Shown in pieces: positions 1 to 11,185 of a stretch of 64,000 bases of DNA. The notes below the pieces were generated by a model that did no database searches, was not told the DNA's origin, and saw nothing but the letters and a program-made list of their open reading frames with translations. Both the position numbers and the translations under genes were made by a program. Origin of the DNA: Dendrophyllia cribrosa (Eukaryota; Cnidaria; Anthozoa; Scleractinia; Dendrophylliidae); contig JAJLRJ010000006.1 in the NCBI GenBank assembly GCA_024195265.1, positions 16,941,639 through 17,005,638 of the forward strand. Direction: 5' to 3'. Every line of letters begins with the position of its first letter. The stretch's first letter is position 1.

Positions 1-819
1 AAGTACTTCCAAAGATCATCAATTCTTCCTTCATTACCCGAAAGAATCGAATAAGGCCCTGTTTACTTGGAGACAGGGTGCTCAGGGTTTCGGGATACCC
101 GGCTCGGAGGGTTAAAACATAACCCGCCTTTACATGCAACTCACCTAAGCAGGATAGTCAGTGGGCTATCTTTTGAGTGGCCGCTAAGCACAACAAACAA
201 AATGGCGGACAAAAGAAACATTTTGGCGGCAAGTTACATTTTTTTATCACTTGTTCTGCTGGCGACTGCTTTTCAGTGTCTGGGGCTATTATTTTGCATT
301 CTACTAATTCATTCTGTTCAGCAGAGTCTGGTATCATGAGCTGATTGGTCAGATCACTTGGTGTTGACAGGTATGCGGTGATTGACGACACGTTGACAAT
401 TCAAATGCCCGGCGCTCTAAATTTGCACAATTATTCCATTTGCTGGCTCAAATGATAAACAAACATGGCGACTCGTCACATGCAATTTTCAGAACTTGAT
501 TTTGAGAAAGCTTTGAGCAATTCGTTGCGAATTGTTTGCATATACCGTGACTTAAAGAAGAGCAAAAGCTGTGTCTAAAGTCTGTGGCAAAAAAGCAAGA
601 TGTTTTTTTGGAATTTTGCCAACTGGATTTACAAAATAGCAACCATGCTGCCGATCATCTGTTGTATGCCAAATCAAACGCTATTACAAAACAACGGGGG
701 TTTATCCTAGCTCTACTGAGACTCACTTCTCAACTACTCAACTACAGAACTTACTAAGGATCTAAAAAATAATTATTGCAAGAATTCATGATTTCATTGC
801 AGTGGAATTGTAGACTGGC
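1..819. other. Left edge, no gene recognised
   Basis: No exon with convincing splice sites or family similarity is visible here. The first 160 bases contain short GC-rich direct and inverted motifs around GGCCCTGTTTAC that look like part of a dispersed repeat cut by the window edge. The short open frames are what AT-rich DNA gives by chance. Confidence 0.4.
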
Positions 820-1830
820 TTTTTGAGACTCGGATCTACTGTAAGATGCCTATTACCGTTTGGCGGGAAACACTATAATCCGCTGAGATCAAAAGGTCAA
901 TAACATAATCAAAGAGAACAAATTCATAACTGTGATCTAAAGGTACAATTCTCTCTGAAGTCTTACTGGGATAGCTTTATACTTTAGGCTTTTTAAATAC
1001 TTTTCTGCGAAGAGTGGGAGTCGTGTTTAGCCTGTCTATTTTTATACTACTACTACCAATGCATTCAACCGCATAAAAACATGACAACTTGTTGACATTT
1101 TATTAATTACATGTAACTTGTTGACAATATAATAACAGGATAATTACTAGGGGCGAAACAGCGGCATCAAAGGCGAGTCCACAGGCTTCGCTTCTCCTTC
1201 CCCCTCTTCCCTAACCCAATTCCCCAAAAAGAAGCCTGTTCACAAGCTAGTCTAGGCACTTACATGTATTCCAATTTGGAAGCTCAAGAATTAGGTTGCT
1301 TGCTTAATTTTTTGAGATGGTATTTTTATGTTGTACACTTACGATCATGTGGAGGAGCATAAACATTAGTTGGTTGCACTTAGGAGACTCAGATCTGAGA
1401 TGCCTACATGTATATCTGTGATGGACAACACTTTCTCACAGGTCTTGCACAGCAGACTTTAGACATTAAATCACGACCTGAGAAATTTAACGACCCTAGC
1501 ACTTCCTATGTGATAACAAACTTTGTGCAACAAAAGTAAGCCAAAGAAACCGCAATGTATGCCAATAGAGCTAGCACTGAACCATGGCATAAAGAAAGAA
1601 AATAATTCTAACGACACTCTGGACAGCATGAAATCCTCCTATCAATTTGAGAGATAATCCACCAAGATCAAAAGGTCAATATCATCGAAGAGAACAAAAT
1701 ATACTACAGTAAATTCTCTCTGAAATCTTACTGGGAAAGCTTTATGCTTTAATTAGGCTTATTAAATACAAATGTACTTTATTGCAACGAGTGGGAGTTG
1801 TGTTTAGCCTGTCTATTATTATACTATGAC
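820..1830. repeat. Pair of diverged direct repeats, about 170-240 bp each
   Basis: Two stretches, about 820-1060 and 1380-1830, share the same order of blocks: GATCAAAAGGTCAAT, then AATTCTCTCTGAA, TCTTACTGGGA, AGCTTTAT, and GTGTTTAGCCTGTCTAT. They differ by substitutions and small indels, so the duplication is old. About 600 bases separate the best-matching cores (886-1055 and 1664-1830). No coding potential is seen. Confidence 0.65.
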
Positions 1831-2035
1831 ATGTATCTATGATTTTTTGACAGTGCTCGATCATCCTGCTGCAACACATGAGATTACATCTAAAATGCAT
1901 GTGGCACAACACTACTACATGTACATGAGGATAACATGCTTGCTGGAGAAGATGCATAAACTAAGTTTTTTCTTGTCCCCCAAAGACAAAAGTTACATGT
2001 ACATTGTAGTTGACTGTGGCACCTGGGTCGGTAGT

Positions 2036-2134
2036 GTAGCAGCTCTCAGAAACCTCTATTTTCATTGTTGTTTGTTCTATTGTTCTCTCGAAGGGTATCG
2101 AACAAATGGTGTGAGACCTTACGAGAGCTGCTAC
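2036..2134. repeat. Short inverted repeat
   Basis: GTAGCAGCTCTC at 2036-2047 is matched by its reverse complement at 2123-2134, giving a possible hairpin with a loop of about 75 bases. CACCTGGGT occurs outside both arms. No coding function is inferred. Confidence 0.4.
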
Positions 2135-2297
2135 ATGTACATCGCCCACCTGGGTACTGGTAGAGCATTGCTATGAGGTAATGTACATGTTCATGTAGTG
2201 TAATGATTGCTGCAGAGGTTTGCTGAATAATGAAGCTAAATTCTTTGAACTTGAATTAAGCTTAAAATATACACTGTAAGCCAAAAATATATACTAC

Positions 2298-2464
2298 AAC
2301 TGTATATATGTTGTGGTTCAATTTTATATTTGGTTCAAATTTTATCTTCATTTGTTTAAAACTAATTATCATACATACTGTACAGTGTAACCTTAGCCAA
2401 AAACAAAGGAAAATAAAATTTGAACCAAGTATAAAGTTAAACCACAACATATGTATATACAGTT
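2298..2464. repeat. Palindromic (foldback) unit 1
   Basis: The left arm begins AACTGTATATATGTTGTGGTT and the right arm ends with its near reverse complement, covering almost the whole 167 bp. It would fold into one long hairpin. Because the two strands are nearly the same, both give similar short open frames. It sits 20 bases from a second, related palindrome. Confidence 0.7.
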
Positions 2465-2484
2465 ATATGTACAAATGTACATGT

Positions 2485-2644
2485 ATGTTGTGGTTTAAAT
2501 TTTTCTTTGGTTTAAAAATTTTCAAACCAGTTTAGTTTTTATTTTTATTTGTCTCAGATTCATGATCATATTCTGAGACAAAGGAAAACAAAAATCAAAC
2601 TGGTTTGAAAATTTTTAAACTATAGAAAAAATTTAAACACATCA
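2485..2644. repeat. Palindromic (foldback) unit 2
   Basis: A second 160-bp near-palindrome starts with the same ATGTTGTGGTT terminus as unit 1 and has AAACCAGTTT / AAACTGGTTT internal arms around a GTCTCAGA...TCTGAGAC centre. Units 1 and 2 share termini but not centres, which suggests tandem or nested insertion of related foldback MITEs. Confidence 0.7.
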
Positions 2645-2645
2645 T

Positions 2646-3409
2646 AGGGCCGATCCGCACTAGAGAAAAAACTGTTTATTTAGACAAATTTTCTGTCATC
2701 ACCAACGCTTAACAAATGCGGATGGTTTGTTGCACCTTGACAAATTTTGTCCAAGACGAGAAGATCTTCAAAGGCACCGCTGGCAAAATTTGCCCGGGTT
2801 AAAAACTGGACAAAATCGACTAAATAAACAAAAATGTGTTTTCCTTGCCAATCACTTGTCATAAAGCTATTTAGCCCTTCCACTAGTCTGTTAATTAAAG
2901 CAAGGTCTTGTGTCTGTTGCCAGGGTCTGTTGTTGCGAAACCGAATTTTAGAAATTTGATTTCACGGCGAAAGATGAATCCTGGCTTTTCGTGGAACTTA
3001 CATCCCATGGCAAACTTTTTGGGGTTCCGTATAAGCAGGTGGAAGGCTTCAGAAGATGGAATGTGCCTTCCTATCAAGACGATATTAAGCACATCATCAG
3101 CAGCATTTCTGTCTCAATTTGAGCAAGGTTTAAGAGCAACATACAAGCCAAAAGTATTAAGATTTGAACGCGCTCCATTATCCCGCCAAATTGGTATGTT
3201 TTTGGCACGCAACCGAATTAGAAAGAATAAATTACATTGAAATAAATATGGACGCTGTATACAATTGTTGACAGATTTGACATACTGTAGACTAAAAATA
3301 GCTTCGAGTGCGGATAAAAGCTTTTGCGACAAAAATTGTCACGACAAATTTTTTGCTTGGATTTTTCGAAGACAAATCCTAATTTGTCTGCTAGTGCGGA
3401 TAGGGCCAT
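2646..3409. mobile_element. TIR element, non-autonomous, about 0.76 kb
   Basis: The left end reads AGGGCCGATCCGCACTAG and the right end reads CTAGTGCGGATAGGGCCAT, an inverted terminal repeat of about 18 bp with one indel. GACAAATTT-type motifs recur in both orientations just inside each end, as in MITEs with subterminal transposase-binding repeats. No transposase is encoded. Target-site duplication is not clear. Confidence 0.6.
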
Positions 3410-3539
3410 ACATGTAATTATATATGTACATGTACATGTATAAACATTTTTACGAATGACACAAGCAAGCTAAGAAATACATGTACATGTATGCCAGCAG
3501 GAACAATAACTGACCTTTCTTAATAAACATTAAATTAAA

Positions 3540-3690
3540 TTAAAGTTCACCTAAACCCCAATTTTTTTTCTTTTAATCAACTCAATGTACGTTGAAAAGT
3601 CGAATAGGGAAATATTTATTGTTTTTAACGTCGTGTTAGTGAGTTATAGAGATTTGAATTTACAAAATGCTAATTAGACATGACGACAGG
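3540..3690. repeat. Truncated copy of the TTAA palindromic element
   Basis: This stretch starts TTAAAGTTCACCT and goes on through AATCAACTCAATGTAC, GAGTTATAGAGATTTGAA and TTTACAAAATGCTAATTAGA. The same order is found in the left arm of the palindromic element at 16083-16546. The right arm is not seen, so this is half of an older copy. Confidence 0.6.
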
Positions 3691-4166
3691 AGGTTTTCAC
3701 GCGTTTCTCAGCTCTGCCTTACTATGCTAACATTTTTTACTCAACTGTCGACAGACTTTTTGACTCAGTGGTCGAATATTTGCAGACTTTGGTTACTTTC
3801 AGGGGTGTCGCGCTATCGCAAAAAACAACTTTATTTGCTCGCGCTAAAAAACACAAATTTATTGGCATTATGCATGCGCCATCATTTGTCGTGCAGCTAG
3901 GAAAGAAAAATGAAGAAAAATGAATACCTTTTTTAGTTCGTAAATGCAGTTTTCTCGCTTGAATCGATGATAGCATGGTTGAAGTAAAGACTACAGTGTA
4001 ATCAAGAAGAAGATAGAGTTCAACGACCAACGCGAACGCAAACTTGTCAATTGCGTACAACAATAAATGATTGTGACGTCATCAAGAATTTTCACCCCTT
4101 TCTCTCAAATGTGTACTGTCTCACTAAGGCTCGCCAGAAATATACATGTCTCTACATGTATATCTC

Positions 4167-4801
4167 TTACAGTCAAAATACTCAGCGCGTCCCGCTTATC
4201 ATTTGGGAATGACTTTCATTAATCGCAAACAGATTGTATTATTGAAATCAAAATACATATAAAAATTCAGGTTTTAAATTGATTATCAGAGTCTTCCAAC
4301 TGTAGCCTCATTCGAAATAATGAATGTTTATTGGTTTATTTACTGACATGGGTCAAAAGTTCACAGGCGAAATACACAAACGTTGGCTGCTGTTGGTTTC
4401 AGAGAATTCAGTCACTTGGAGTTTATAGGGAATTTTCTTCACTTTTGATTAAAATTTCTCTTTCAGTACCAGCACACTACATGTAGCTTTTTAAGAATTC
4501 TTCTTCGGAGTTTTGTAAATCCAGAGCTTCTTAAAATACTCAGTGATGGATTTTTGTTCAGCGAACAGAAATAGGTCAGATGTGTCAAGCTGCTAACTGT
4601 TGCCTGCTTTGCATGTGGACATTCGCCTGATGTCAATAACAAACCAATCAACATTCGTTATTTCTAATGAGGCTACCGTTGTAAGATACCAATAATCAAT
4701 TTAAAACCTGAATTTTAAATGTGTTTTGATCCAATCCATTCCTGATTAATAAAAGTCATTCCCAAATAATAAGCATAAAGCGTTGAGTATTTTGACTGTA
4801 A
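4167..4801. mobile_element. Foldback element with arms of about 175 bp
   Basis: The left arm, about 4167-4343, begins TTACAGTCAAAATACTCA. The right arm, about 4630-4801, is its diverged reverse complement and ends in GACTGTAA. Matching internal blocks include TTTGGGAATGACTTT, TTCAGGTTTTAAATTGATTA and TAGCCTCATT. The centre of about 285 bp is unrelated and shows no gene. The structure fits a foldback or long-TIR MITE. Confidence 0.7.
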
Positions 4802-6494
4802 ATACTATTTTTTAACCTACATCAACATGTAGGATACACAAAACATTATTTCAACCTTCTAGAAATAAATTTTACATACCACAATCACAAATTACAGGTA
4901 ACAACTACTGAGCTGAGAAGACTTTCATGAGATATACAAAATTACAAATCATATCTACATGTACACATGTACATTGTACTGTAAGATATAAATAACATAC
5001 ATGTACTTAACATGAGACCTACATTTTGTACAGATGGTATTAAGATAACACTGATGTTTTTTCCTCCAATTGATGGTACATGTATGTATTCTAATGGTGC
5101 ACTAAACAGATCAGGGGTGGGAGAATCAAATGCCTTTCTCTTCAGATGAGAAGGGATGGCAGCGATTAGTTGAAAATAATGCAAATAGTTCAATTTAATT
5201 TTGAATTTATTTTTGTAAGTCAGCATCAGAAATTTCCCTTCTGAATTTAACAAATCACTCACAGTGTATGAAATAAATTCCCTTGTCAAATCAGTGTTTC
5301 CAAAAAAAAAAAAACAATTCTTTTCAAAGAATAAGGTCATTTTGTTGTCTTGTGAAAAATTAGTCAATTCTTAGAAGTAGTCTAGTAATACACTGTACTG
5401 TATCTGATAAAATATAGGTAAATATTTATCAAGATTTGCAGTATTGTAATTACATTTACATGTAGTCACTACGTACATGTAAGAAGAAAGAGTAAACCCC
5501 CATATTAATCAAAATAGTAATTTGGTATGGCTTTCCATTTGTCGTTGGAATCGCTGAGCAGTCTATCTATCCAAGCTACATGTAATTGAAGAGATAACAC
5601 CATACATGTACATGTACAGTACAAGTAGTTCTAAAGTTTATGAAATTAAGGCCACCTTTAATGACAAAGGCTGGCAGACATTATTCATGATACATGTACA
5701 TGTATGATTTGTGATGTTTTATGCAGTTCAGTAACAAGGAAATAATTTCGCTTGAGGAACAGATCCATTGACAACATACATGTATGAAAGTTGACCTTTA
5801 GCGCATAAAGCAGTGTCACCACAATAAATAACTTTAATGACAAAAATCGCTACTGCTTTTAATCTCAAGTAAAAAACCTTATTAATTCTCTCCACTAGAA
5901 TTTGAACTCAAGACCTACAGCTGTAAGAGCCTTCGTTATGGCTCAGCAAAAGCACACTAGTTGCTTGCGCCACAAGGTCACAAATACGTGTAATCTGCAA
6001 GGTTTAATTATTTGTGTTATAAAATTATTTCAACTGTGTCCAGTACACACATGTAAAGTTATATTTTTGCCTTGTTTACACTTAAGGGTTTTACTGCGGT
6101 ATCAGATTTTACTTACATGTACTGTACATGTACAGTACCTAGATAAACTTTTCATGAGTGTAAACGGCCACTAATACCTCAGTAAATGACCCCAAAGACA
6201 ATAGAAATTTGAACATGGTAAATGTTGTAATTCTGCTGTGATCAGGCATGGTTTCTACTAAAGGTCAGTAACCGAGGTCAAAATGACAGAAACATCTGCT
6301 TGGGGTAGCATACTATTTCACTTCCGGCGGTGTTCAGATTACTTTATATGACTGCATGTTGACAGCCTTTTTAGCTAAGGCACAAAATTATCCTTCACAA
6401 AACAATCCTGGTAAAGCCTTTGATCCTTATGGCAGACAATCTGAAAGGTAAACTTGCATGGCCATGACCATGCATGTCTAGCACGCCTTGTATT
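4802..6494. other. Intergenic, no firm gene
   Basis: This stretch is AT-rich with many TACATGTA palindromes. A minus-strand open stretch at about 5010-5160 has a pyrimidine-rich tract before a possible acceptor but a poor donor, and no family similarity is recognised, so it is not called as an exon. Confidence 0.35.
5898..5985 (-). ncRNA. Possible tRNA-derived (SINE-like) fragment
   Basis: Read on the minus strand, TGGCGCAAGCAACTAG resembles an internal A box, and GAGTTCAAATTC about 60 bases later resembles a B box (GGTTCGANTCC). No complete cloverleaf was worked out and no poly-A or other SINE tail was found. The call rests only on the two box-like motifs and their spacing. Confidence 0.2.
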
Positions 6495-6601
6495 TCATAA
6501 TGCAATTTGAGTTAAACTATCCATTTTTGCTTCAATTTCTTGAGGTGCTGTAGCAGTTAACAGCTGCTGAAATCTCGAGGCTGTTGTTTGCCGCTCAAGA
6601 A
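6495..6601 (-). CDS. Candidate last exon of an unknown minus-strand gene
   Basis: On the minus strand a strong pyrimidine tract ending TTTTTATTTTCTAG is followed by an open frame of about 35 codons, including SRFQQLLTATAPQEIEAK, and a stop at 6495. The acceptor is good and the peptide has a plausible composition. No upstream exon was identified and no family is recognised. It could be a chance acceptor next to a short open frame. Confidence 0.25.
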
Positions 6602-7397
6602 CTAGAAAATAAAAAGCAATGAACACGAAAGCCACCGCTTCACTTCTAATAGCAGGCCTGTTTTTAGAAATTCCAGCCAATTCAATTTGTTGCACTGGTG
6701 ATTCGAGTACTACAGCTGTTGTATTGCTGTATTGCTGATGGCAGTCTACATTGTAACTTAAGTTATATGAGCCAGTTTAACCACAGTACAAGGGTTCACT
6801 ACAAGCTTATAGGTATGACATGGCGATTATATGTTAAACTTAATTCTGGAGTTCATACATGTAATGTGTATCGAGACCAATCAATTTCAAAGCAAAAACC
6901 GAAATGTTTCAACTTACATGAAGCTTAAATTGTACCAAGACAAATGTCGAATGCAGTCTCATTTTATAATGTCGTCTACACAGTGTACATCATGTTAAAC
7001 ATGTACTATCGAGGACCGATCGAGGTTATTATTTTGAATTTAGCAGGAGAACGAATGCTGTTTCACCCCAACAAACTATATAATAACACTAAACAATTCA
7101 CTGGTGTCAAGAAATAATCACATGTCTTCTAATCGTACAGTTCATCTGTAAGCTTACATTGCATATTAAAAGTCGAAGGGTTACAGTATTAAGCTTAAAA
7201 ATATAAGTCTTAAGCTTAAGCTTGCATGTAGCTTACCGTACGCAGAGGCTTCGTTCGATTAACCTCATTCCGGAATAAAAATAAACACTACAGCGCTTTC
7301 TTTATAGTTTGTTAAGACACACTTGCACTATACACATGTAAATCTGGCAAAACATGATTATAATACGACAGCTTTCATGTTCTTTAATATTCCGGAA
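6602..7397. other. Intergenic, nothing recognised
   Basis: Apart from several AAGCTT/AAGCTTAAG motifs near 7140-7240, no repeat or exon is supported here. The right end runs straight into the terminal inverted repeat at 7398. Confidence 0.4.
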
Positions 7398-9784
7398 TAC
7401 AGTACCGCTCGAAACTATTAGTGCATTTGCCGCGGTTTCGCCTAGGTCAAACCGCAGTTTGGGGCTGCGGTTTCACCTAGGTATTTCTCGTCCAACCGCA
7501 CTAAAAACCCCGTTTTCACCTCGGTATTTTGCGGTCGAAGAAAACCGCGGAAAGAATAGGACGCGGTCGTGTTTGAATAGAGTATTGTTTCCTTTGTTTT
7601 GAAGTTCATTAACAACAATAGGTGAGACGTGACGCTCCGGTGATTTGAACGTGTTAAAATCCGTCAGAAGTCGGCTGTGGACGCTGCTGTAATTAGAGAA
7701 AGAAATGAAAACTCACTTCTGGAACAGAGCTTAAAATGCGAACTGTTTAAGAATTACATTATGTTTCAACCCGTAATGAATAGCGGCGCTTAGATTCTTA
7801 AAACCGCTTCATTCAATCGAGCGAAATACAACTATGGATCATTAAAGTTTACATTCCGCGTGTCGCTTAAACTTTTTACGCCGAAATAAAATTCCGGTAA
7901 TTCTAAGAACAATTTACAATACTAAAAGACACAGTCTGTTTTTTCTTATTTTTTCTTTAAGGTAAATTGAAATAAAAAAAAAACAACACCTAATCGCAGG
8001 TTAATTTTCCTCACGCGTGACAGGGATGAAAGCACGCGTCGAACACAAAAACAAAATATCACGCGTACAGTTTGTTTACAAACTAAACTTCGCCTGCCAT
8101 CGATCAATTCGTAAACTTGCTAGCGAGATGTGTACATCAGAATATGTTCAGCTTAGATTGCTTTCTTTCATTCGTTTGAACGTTAAAATATCGAAGGTTG
8201 TCCGTAATCTCTTTTTAAAATCTTGATGGAGTTAAGATTTAACAGAAATACCGTCGGTGGCAAAATACTTCAAGAGTTTCCGCCACGAGTTGCCTTGGGT
8301 CGACAAGCAACGCAGCCAACGCAGCGGCCGACCAGCGAAACTTCTTCCTGTTTCAAACGACTAGTTCTTCTAGATAAAACAATAAAATAACTTTCGCACT
8401 AAAAGGTTCAACTACTTCATGGTAGATTTTGATCACGTGCTAGGCAACGAGATTTGCTATAAACAGATCGAATTTCATTTGAACGCTAAAGAATTATTTT
8501 GAACGACTCGCGCACAGTGAACGGCTGAAAACAGAACAAAAATTTCGAACGGCTGGCTGTGAACAGCTATGGAAAAGTTTCGAATGGAGTAAGTTTTCTG
8601 CCAGAAAGCGAACAAAACCAAAATAGGTCACTAATATGTAGACAAGAGGTCACAAGTGCCAGTGCGTTAGTCACGCAAATTTCATGTGTAAAGTTCTTTC
8701 AGAACTTCATGTTTACTAATTGTGAAGATAAATGTTGAATGAAACTAAATATAATAATCGATGTCAGATAGCGGGGAAAGGTACGTGTCAGAAAACAAAT
8801 TTAGCAAATTTTGTAGTAATGTCAGGAAAAAGTGCACCGAATTTGCATATGTCAAAAGGGTAATTTGAAACCTGAATACAGACTTCCGTGAATTTTCTGT
8901 TTTCATTGCAGTTTCGCTCGCCAAATTACAAGTAAGCTTTTCCAAACTCTACTGGCGTTAAATATAATCCTTGCACCCGCACTTCACCGCCGTCTTCGCG
9001 TGTTCCACTTTACACTGAACGGTACGGGACGGTACAGTCGATCGATTATAAAATTAATGTATGAAGTCAATAAATCGACGCGTATAAAAACTTGAGTGTT
9101 TGGTGTAAACGTTCGCTATCTTCGCTACAAATGTATGAAGTCATAAAAAGCGATAGAAATGAAGATCCTTGTTTTCATTCTCCGTTCCTGTGAACGGAGA
9201 AGATTCAACAGAACAACTTGATATCGCTTTTATCACGATGTCAGATGTTTTGAAATCGACATCTCTAGCCTTTTGTTGCAGTGCCTCCTTGGAGAATATC
9301 ACTAATATAGAGTTAAACAATACCATAACAATAGAAATTAGCCACTATTGTTTGTAACCGAGGTATTACCGCGTCTGTTTCCCCGCGGTGTTTCGGTCGC
9401 TTTCGTCCTTTCCGCGGTTGCGGTTTCGTCCCACCTAGGTGAATTCGCGGAAAACAAAATGGCGGCGGACGAGGTTTCACCGCGTGCAGAAATATTTTTT
9501 GGGACCACTTTTAGGCCCAAACTAGGATCCAAGCTCCAAGCTGAGTGCGAAACTTTAGCGGTTAGGTTTAGATTGGGGTTTTGGTAAGCTATATATCTAA
9601 CTGGATTTTTGAAAACCATGTCTAAACTCCACAATATAAAAACTAAAGAATGCTGCTAGTCTTTTTCTCTCGCTGTCGCTCAACATAGTTGGGAACGGTT
9701 ACCAAGCTAGATCTAAAAGTGGTCCCAAAAAAAAATTTCTGCTCACCGCGTCCTTATGCACTAATAGTTTCGAGCGGTACTGTA
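7398..9784. mobile_element. 2.4-kb TIR element, no transposase
   Basis: TACAGTACCGCTCGAAACTA at 7398 and its exact reverse complement ending at 9784 form a 29-bp inverted repeat with no visible mismatch. If TA is the target duplication, the ends are CAGTACCGCTCG. Both subterminal regions carry repeated CACCTAGGT, CACCTCGGT and AACCGCGG motifs in opposite orientation. The interior has no recognisable transposase, so this is a non-autonomous or gutted element. A smaller element (9486-9742) is inserted near the right end. Confidence 0.7.
9486..9742. mobile_element. Nested 257-bp MITE with 9-bp target duplication
   Basis: The ends are inverted copies of GCAGAAATATTTTTTGGGAC (the right copy carries a T-run change) through CCACTTTTAG. 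TCACCGCGT occurs immediately outside both ends, at 9477-9485 and 9743-9751. A 9-bp duplication is typical of the Mutator superfamily. The element interrupts the right subterminal region of the 7398-9784 element, so it is younger. Confidence 0.75.
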
Positions 9785-10241
9785 CGTTCAATAGAACGCA
9801 ACCATGACTAAAAAGATAAAATAAAAAGACTGTACTCACGTTTGAAACGTCCCGATGTAGACTGTCGTCTCAGATATTCATCTCTTCTGCTGATAAATTG
9901 TCGATGAGCCCATTCTTGGATAAAACAACGTCCATAAAATCAAAATCTCCAAACGGTTGCAAAAATGGCCGCGCACAAAATTCAAACGACCTTTGTTTCT
10001 GCTCACGTGATATGTCACGCAAGAAAGAGAGGACACTGGGAACGAGATTAGCGCGCGAGAGCACTCAAACTGAGCGGGAATTTCACCACGATTTCACAAG
10101 GCTTTAGGACTGAATTCGTCCTTCTTCAAATGAAAAAGTGCAGGATTCCATGATAAGAAGGCGCTCATAACACAGATATAAGGTATGGCTTTTAATTCTT
10201 AAGAAGAGACTTAACTGTAATCATCATTCGTGTATAACTTA
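9785..10241. other. Between elements, no gene recognised
   Basis: A minus-strand GTGAGTACAG donor-like site lies near 9834, preceded by a short open frame, but there is no supported acceptor or family match. Nothing else stands out. Confidence 0.3.
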
Positions 10242-11182
10242 AGGTGGATTTCCACTGTCGCGTAAAAATTTACGTACGTAAAACGTGCGTTAAAAAAACT
10301 TACGTTACCAATTTCCACTGTTGCGTAAAAAATAATAAAAAACGTTTCCGTTTTACGTACGTTAAACGTACGTAAATACCTGCCATCCTGAAATTTTGGC
10401 GCGAAAAGGTTATTTGCCGCTAAAGTAATGGCCGCCGTTATAAACAAGCGGTTCTTTCTCCTGTTGTACCTTAGACAGAGACGAAAAAGACGACAAAAAT
10501 ATCGGAAAAGATTTCGGATCAGAGAGCTATTTCAAAATCGGTTTCAAGTGGGGGAATACCACACTCTAGTGCAAGAAATGCGCGAAAATGACCACGAGTC
10601 ATTTTATAAATACTTCCGGATGACACCTGAAAGATTTGACCACCTTCTTTCTCTTGTGGGACCGATGCTGTCTAAGAAATCCTTGTATCGTGAGCCAATC
10701 AGTCCCGGTGAACGTCTCGCTGTTACTCTTCGATTTCTAGCTACTGGTGATTCCTTACAGACGATATCATTTAGCTACCGCCTTGGCCATACAACCGTGA
10801 GTAGAATAATTCCTGAGGTGTGCGATGCATTGTGGATTGCACTACAGGAATATGTAAAGCAGATAAAACAAAATGGCGTCTACATGGAGTTGATGTCATG
10901 TGACAAAATCCGAAATTGCCATTGGTTAAATCGCCGCGTAAACGCAGACATCCGCGAAAAAGTTGAACCCAGTTCAACTTTTCCGAAAACGCTCGCAAGG
11001 GCTACGTGCCTTTACGTGCGTATAACGTACGTAAAAACCTAGAAAAAAACGCGGCACTGGAAATTGGACAACGTAAAGTCAACGCACGTAGTTACGCGCG
11101 TAAAATTTCATTTTTACGTACGTTAAAAATTTTTACGTACGTTAACGTGCGTAGGCAAAAACGCGACAGTGGAAATCCACCT
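10242..11182 (+). mobile_element. PIF/Harbinger element, internally deleted
   Basis: AGGTGGATTTCCACTGTCGC starts at 10242 and its exact reverse complement ends at 11182; the arms go on as imperfect repeats of TTTACGTACGT and ACGTGCGT for about 100 bp. TTA flanks both ends (10239-10241 and 11183-11185), the 3-bp duplication typical of PIF/Harbinger. The 941-bp interior holds only the first part of a HARBI1-like transposase. It is therefore a non-autonomous deletion derivative with intact ends. Confidence 0.9.
10428..11042 (+). pseudogene. HARBI1-like transposase, N-terminal fragment
   Basis: The 204-aa frame opens with an arginine/lysine-rich stretch and then reads like the N-terminal helical region of animal HARBI1-type PIF/Harbinger transposases: FYKYFRMTPERFDHLLSLV, RLAVTLRFLATGDS and a helix-turn-helix-like FSYRLGHTTVSRIIPEVCDA. 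After about residue 145 similarity stops and the frame runs into the right inverted repeat. The DDE nuclease domain (DDE_Tnp_4), normally another 200 or so residues, is absent. The frame has no internal stop, so the deletion may be recent, or a DNA-binding remnant may be retained; nothing here shows that it is expressed. Confidence 0.85.
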
Positions 11183-11185
11183 TTA

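Larger units (their letters stand above)
1260..7350. other. Local cluster of the palindrome TACATGTA
   Basis: TACATGTA, often extended to TACATGTACATGTA, occurs more than twenty times here, for example near 1261, 1917, 2131, 3430, 4154, 4956, 5602, 5691, 6113 and 6856. Only a handful of exact or near copies occur in the remaining 56 kb. Copies lie inside and outside the foldback elements, so no single repeat family explains them. Confidence 0.6.

Noticed and set aside
5010..5160. Possible minus-strand exon (PLEYIHVPSIGGKNISVIL)
   Set aside because: Good pyrimidine tract but weak donor and no recognisable homology; TACATGTA motifs occur within it.
9834..10064. Minus-strand frame ending near a GTGAGT site
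   Set aside because: No frame stays open through the donor without an unsupported acceptor.
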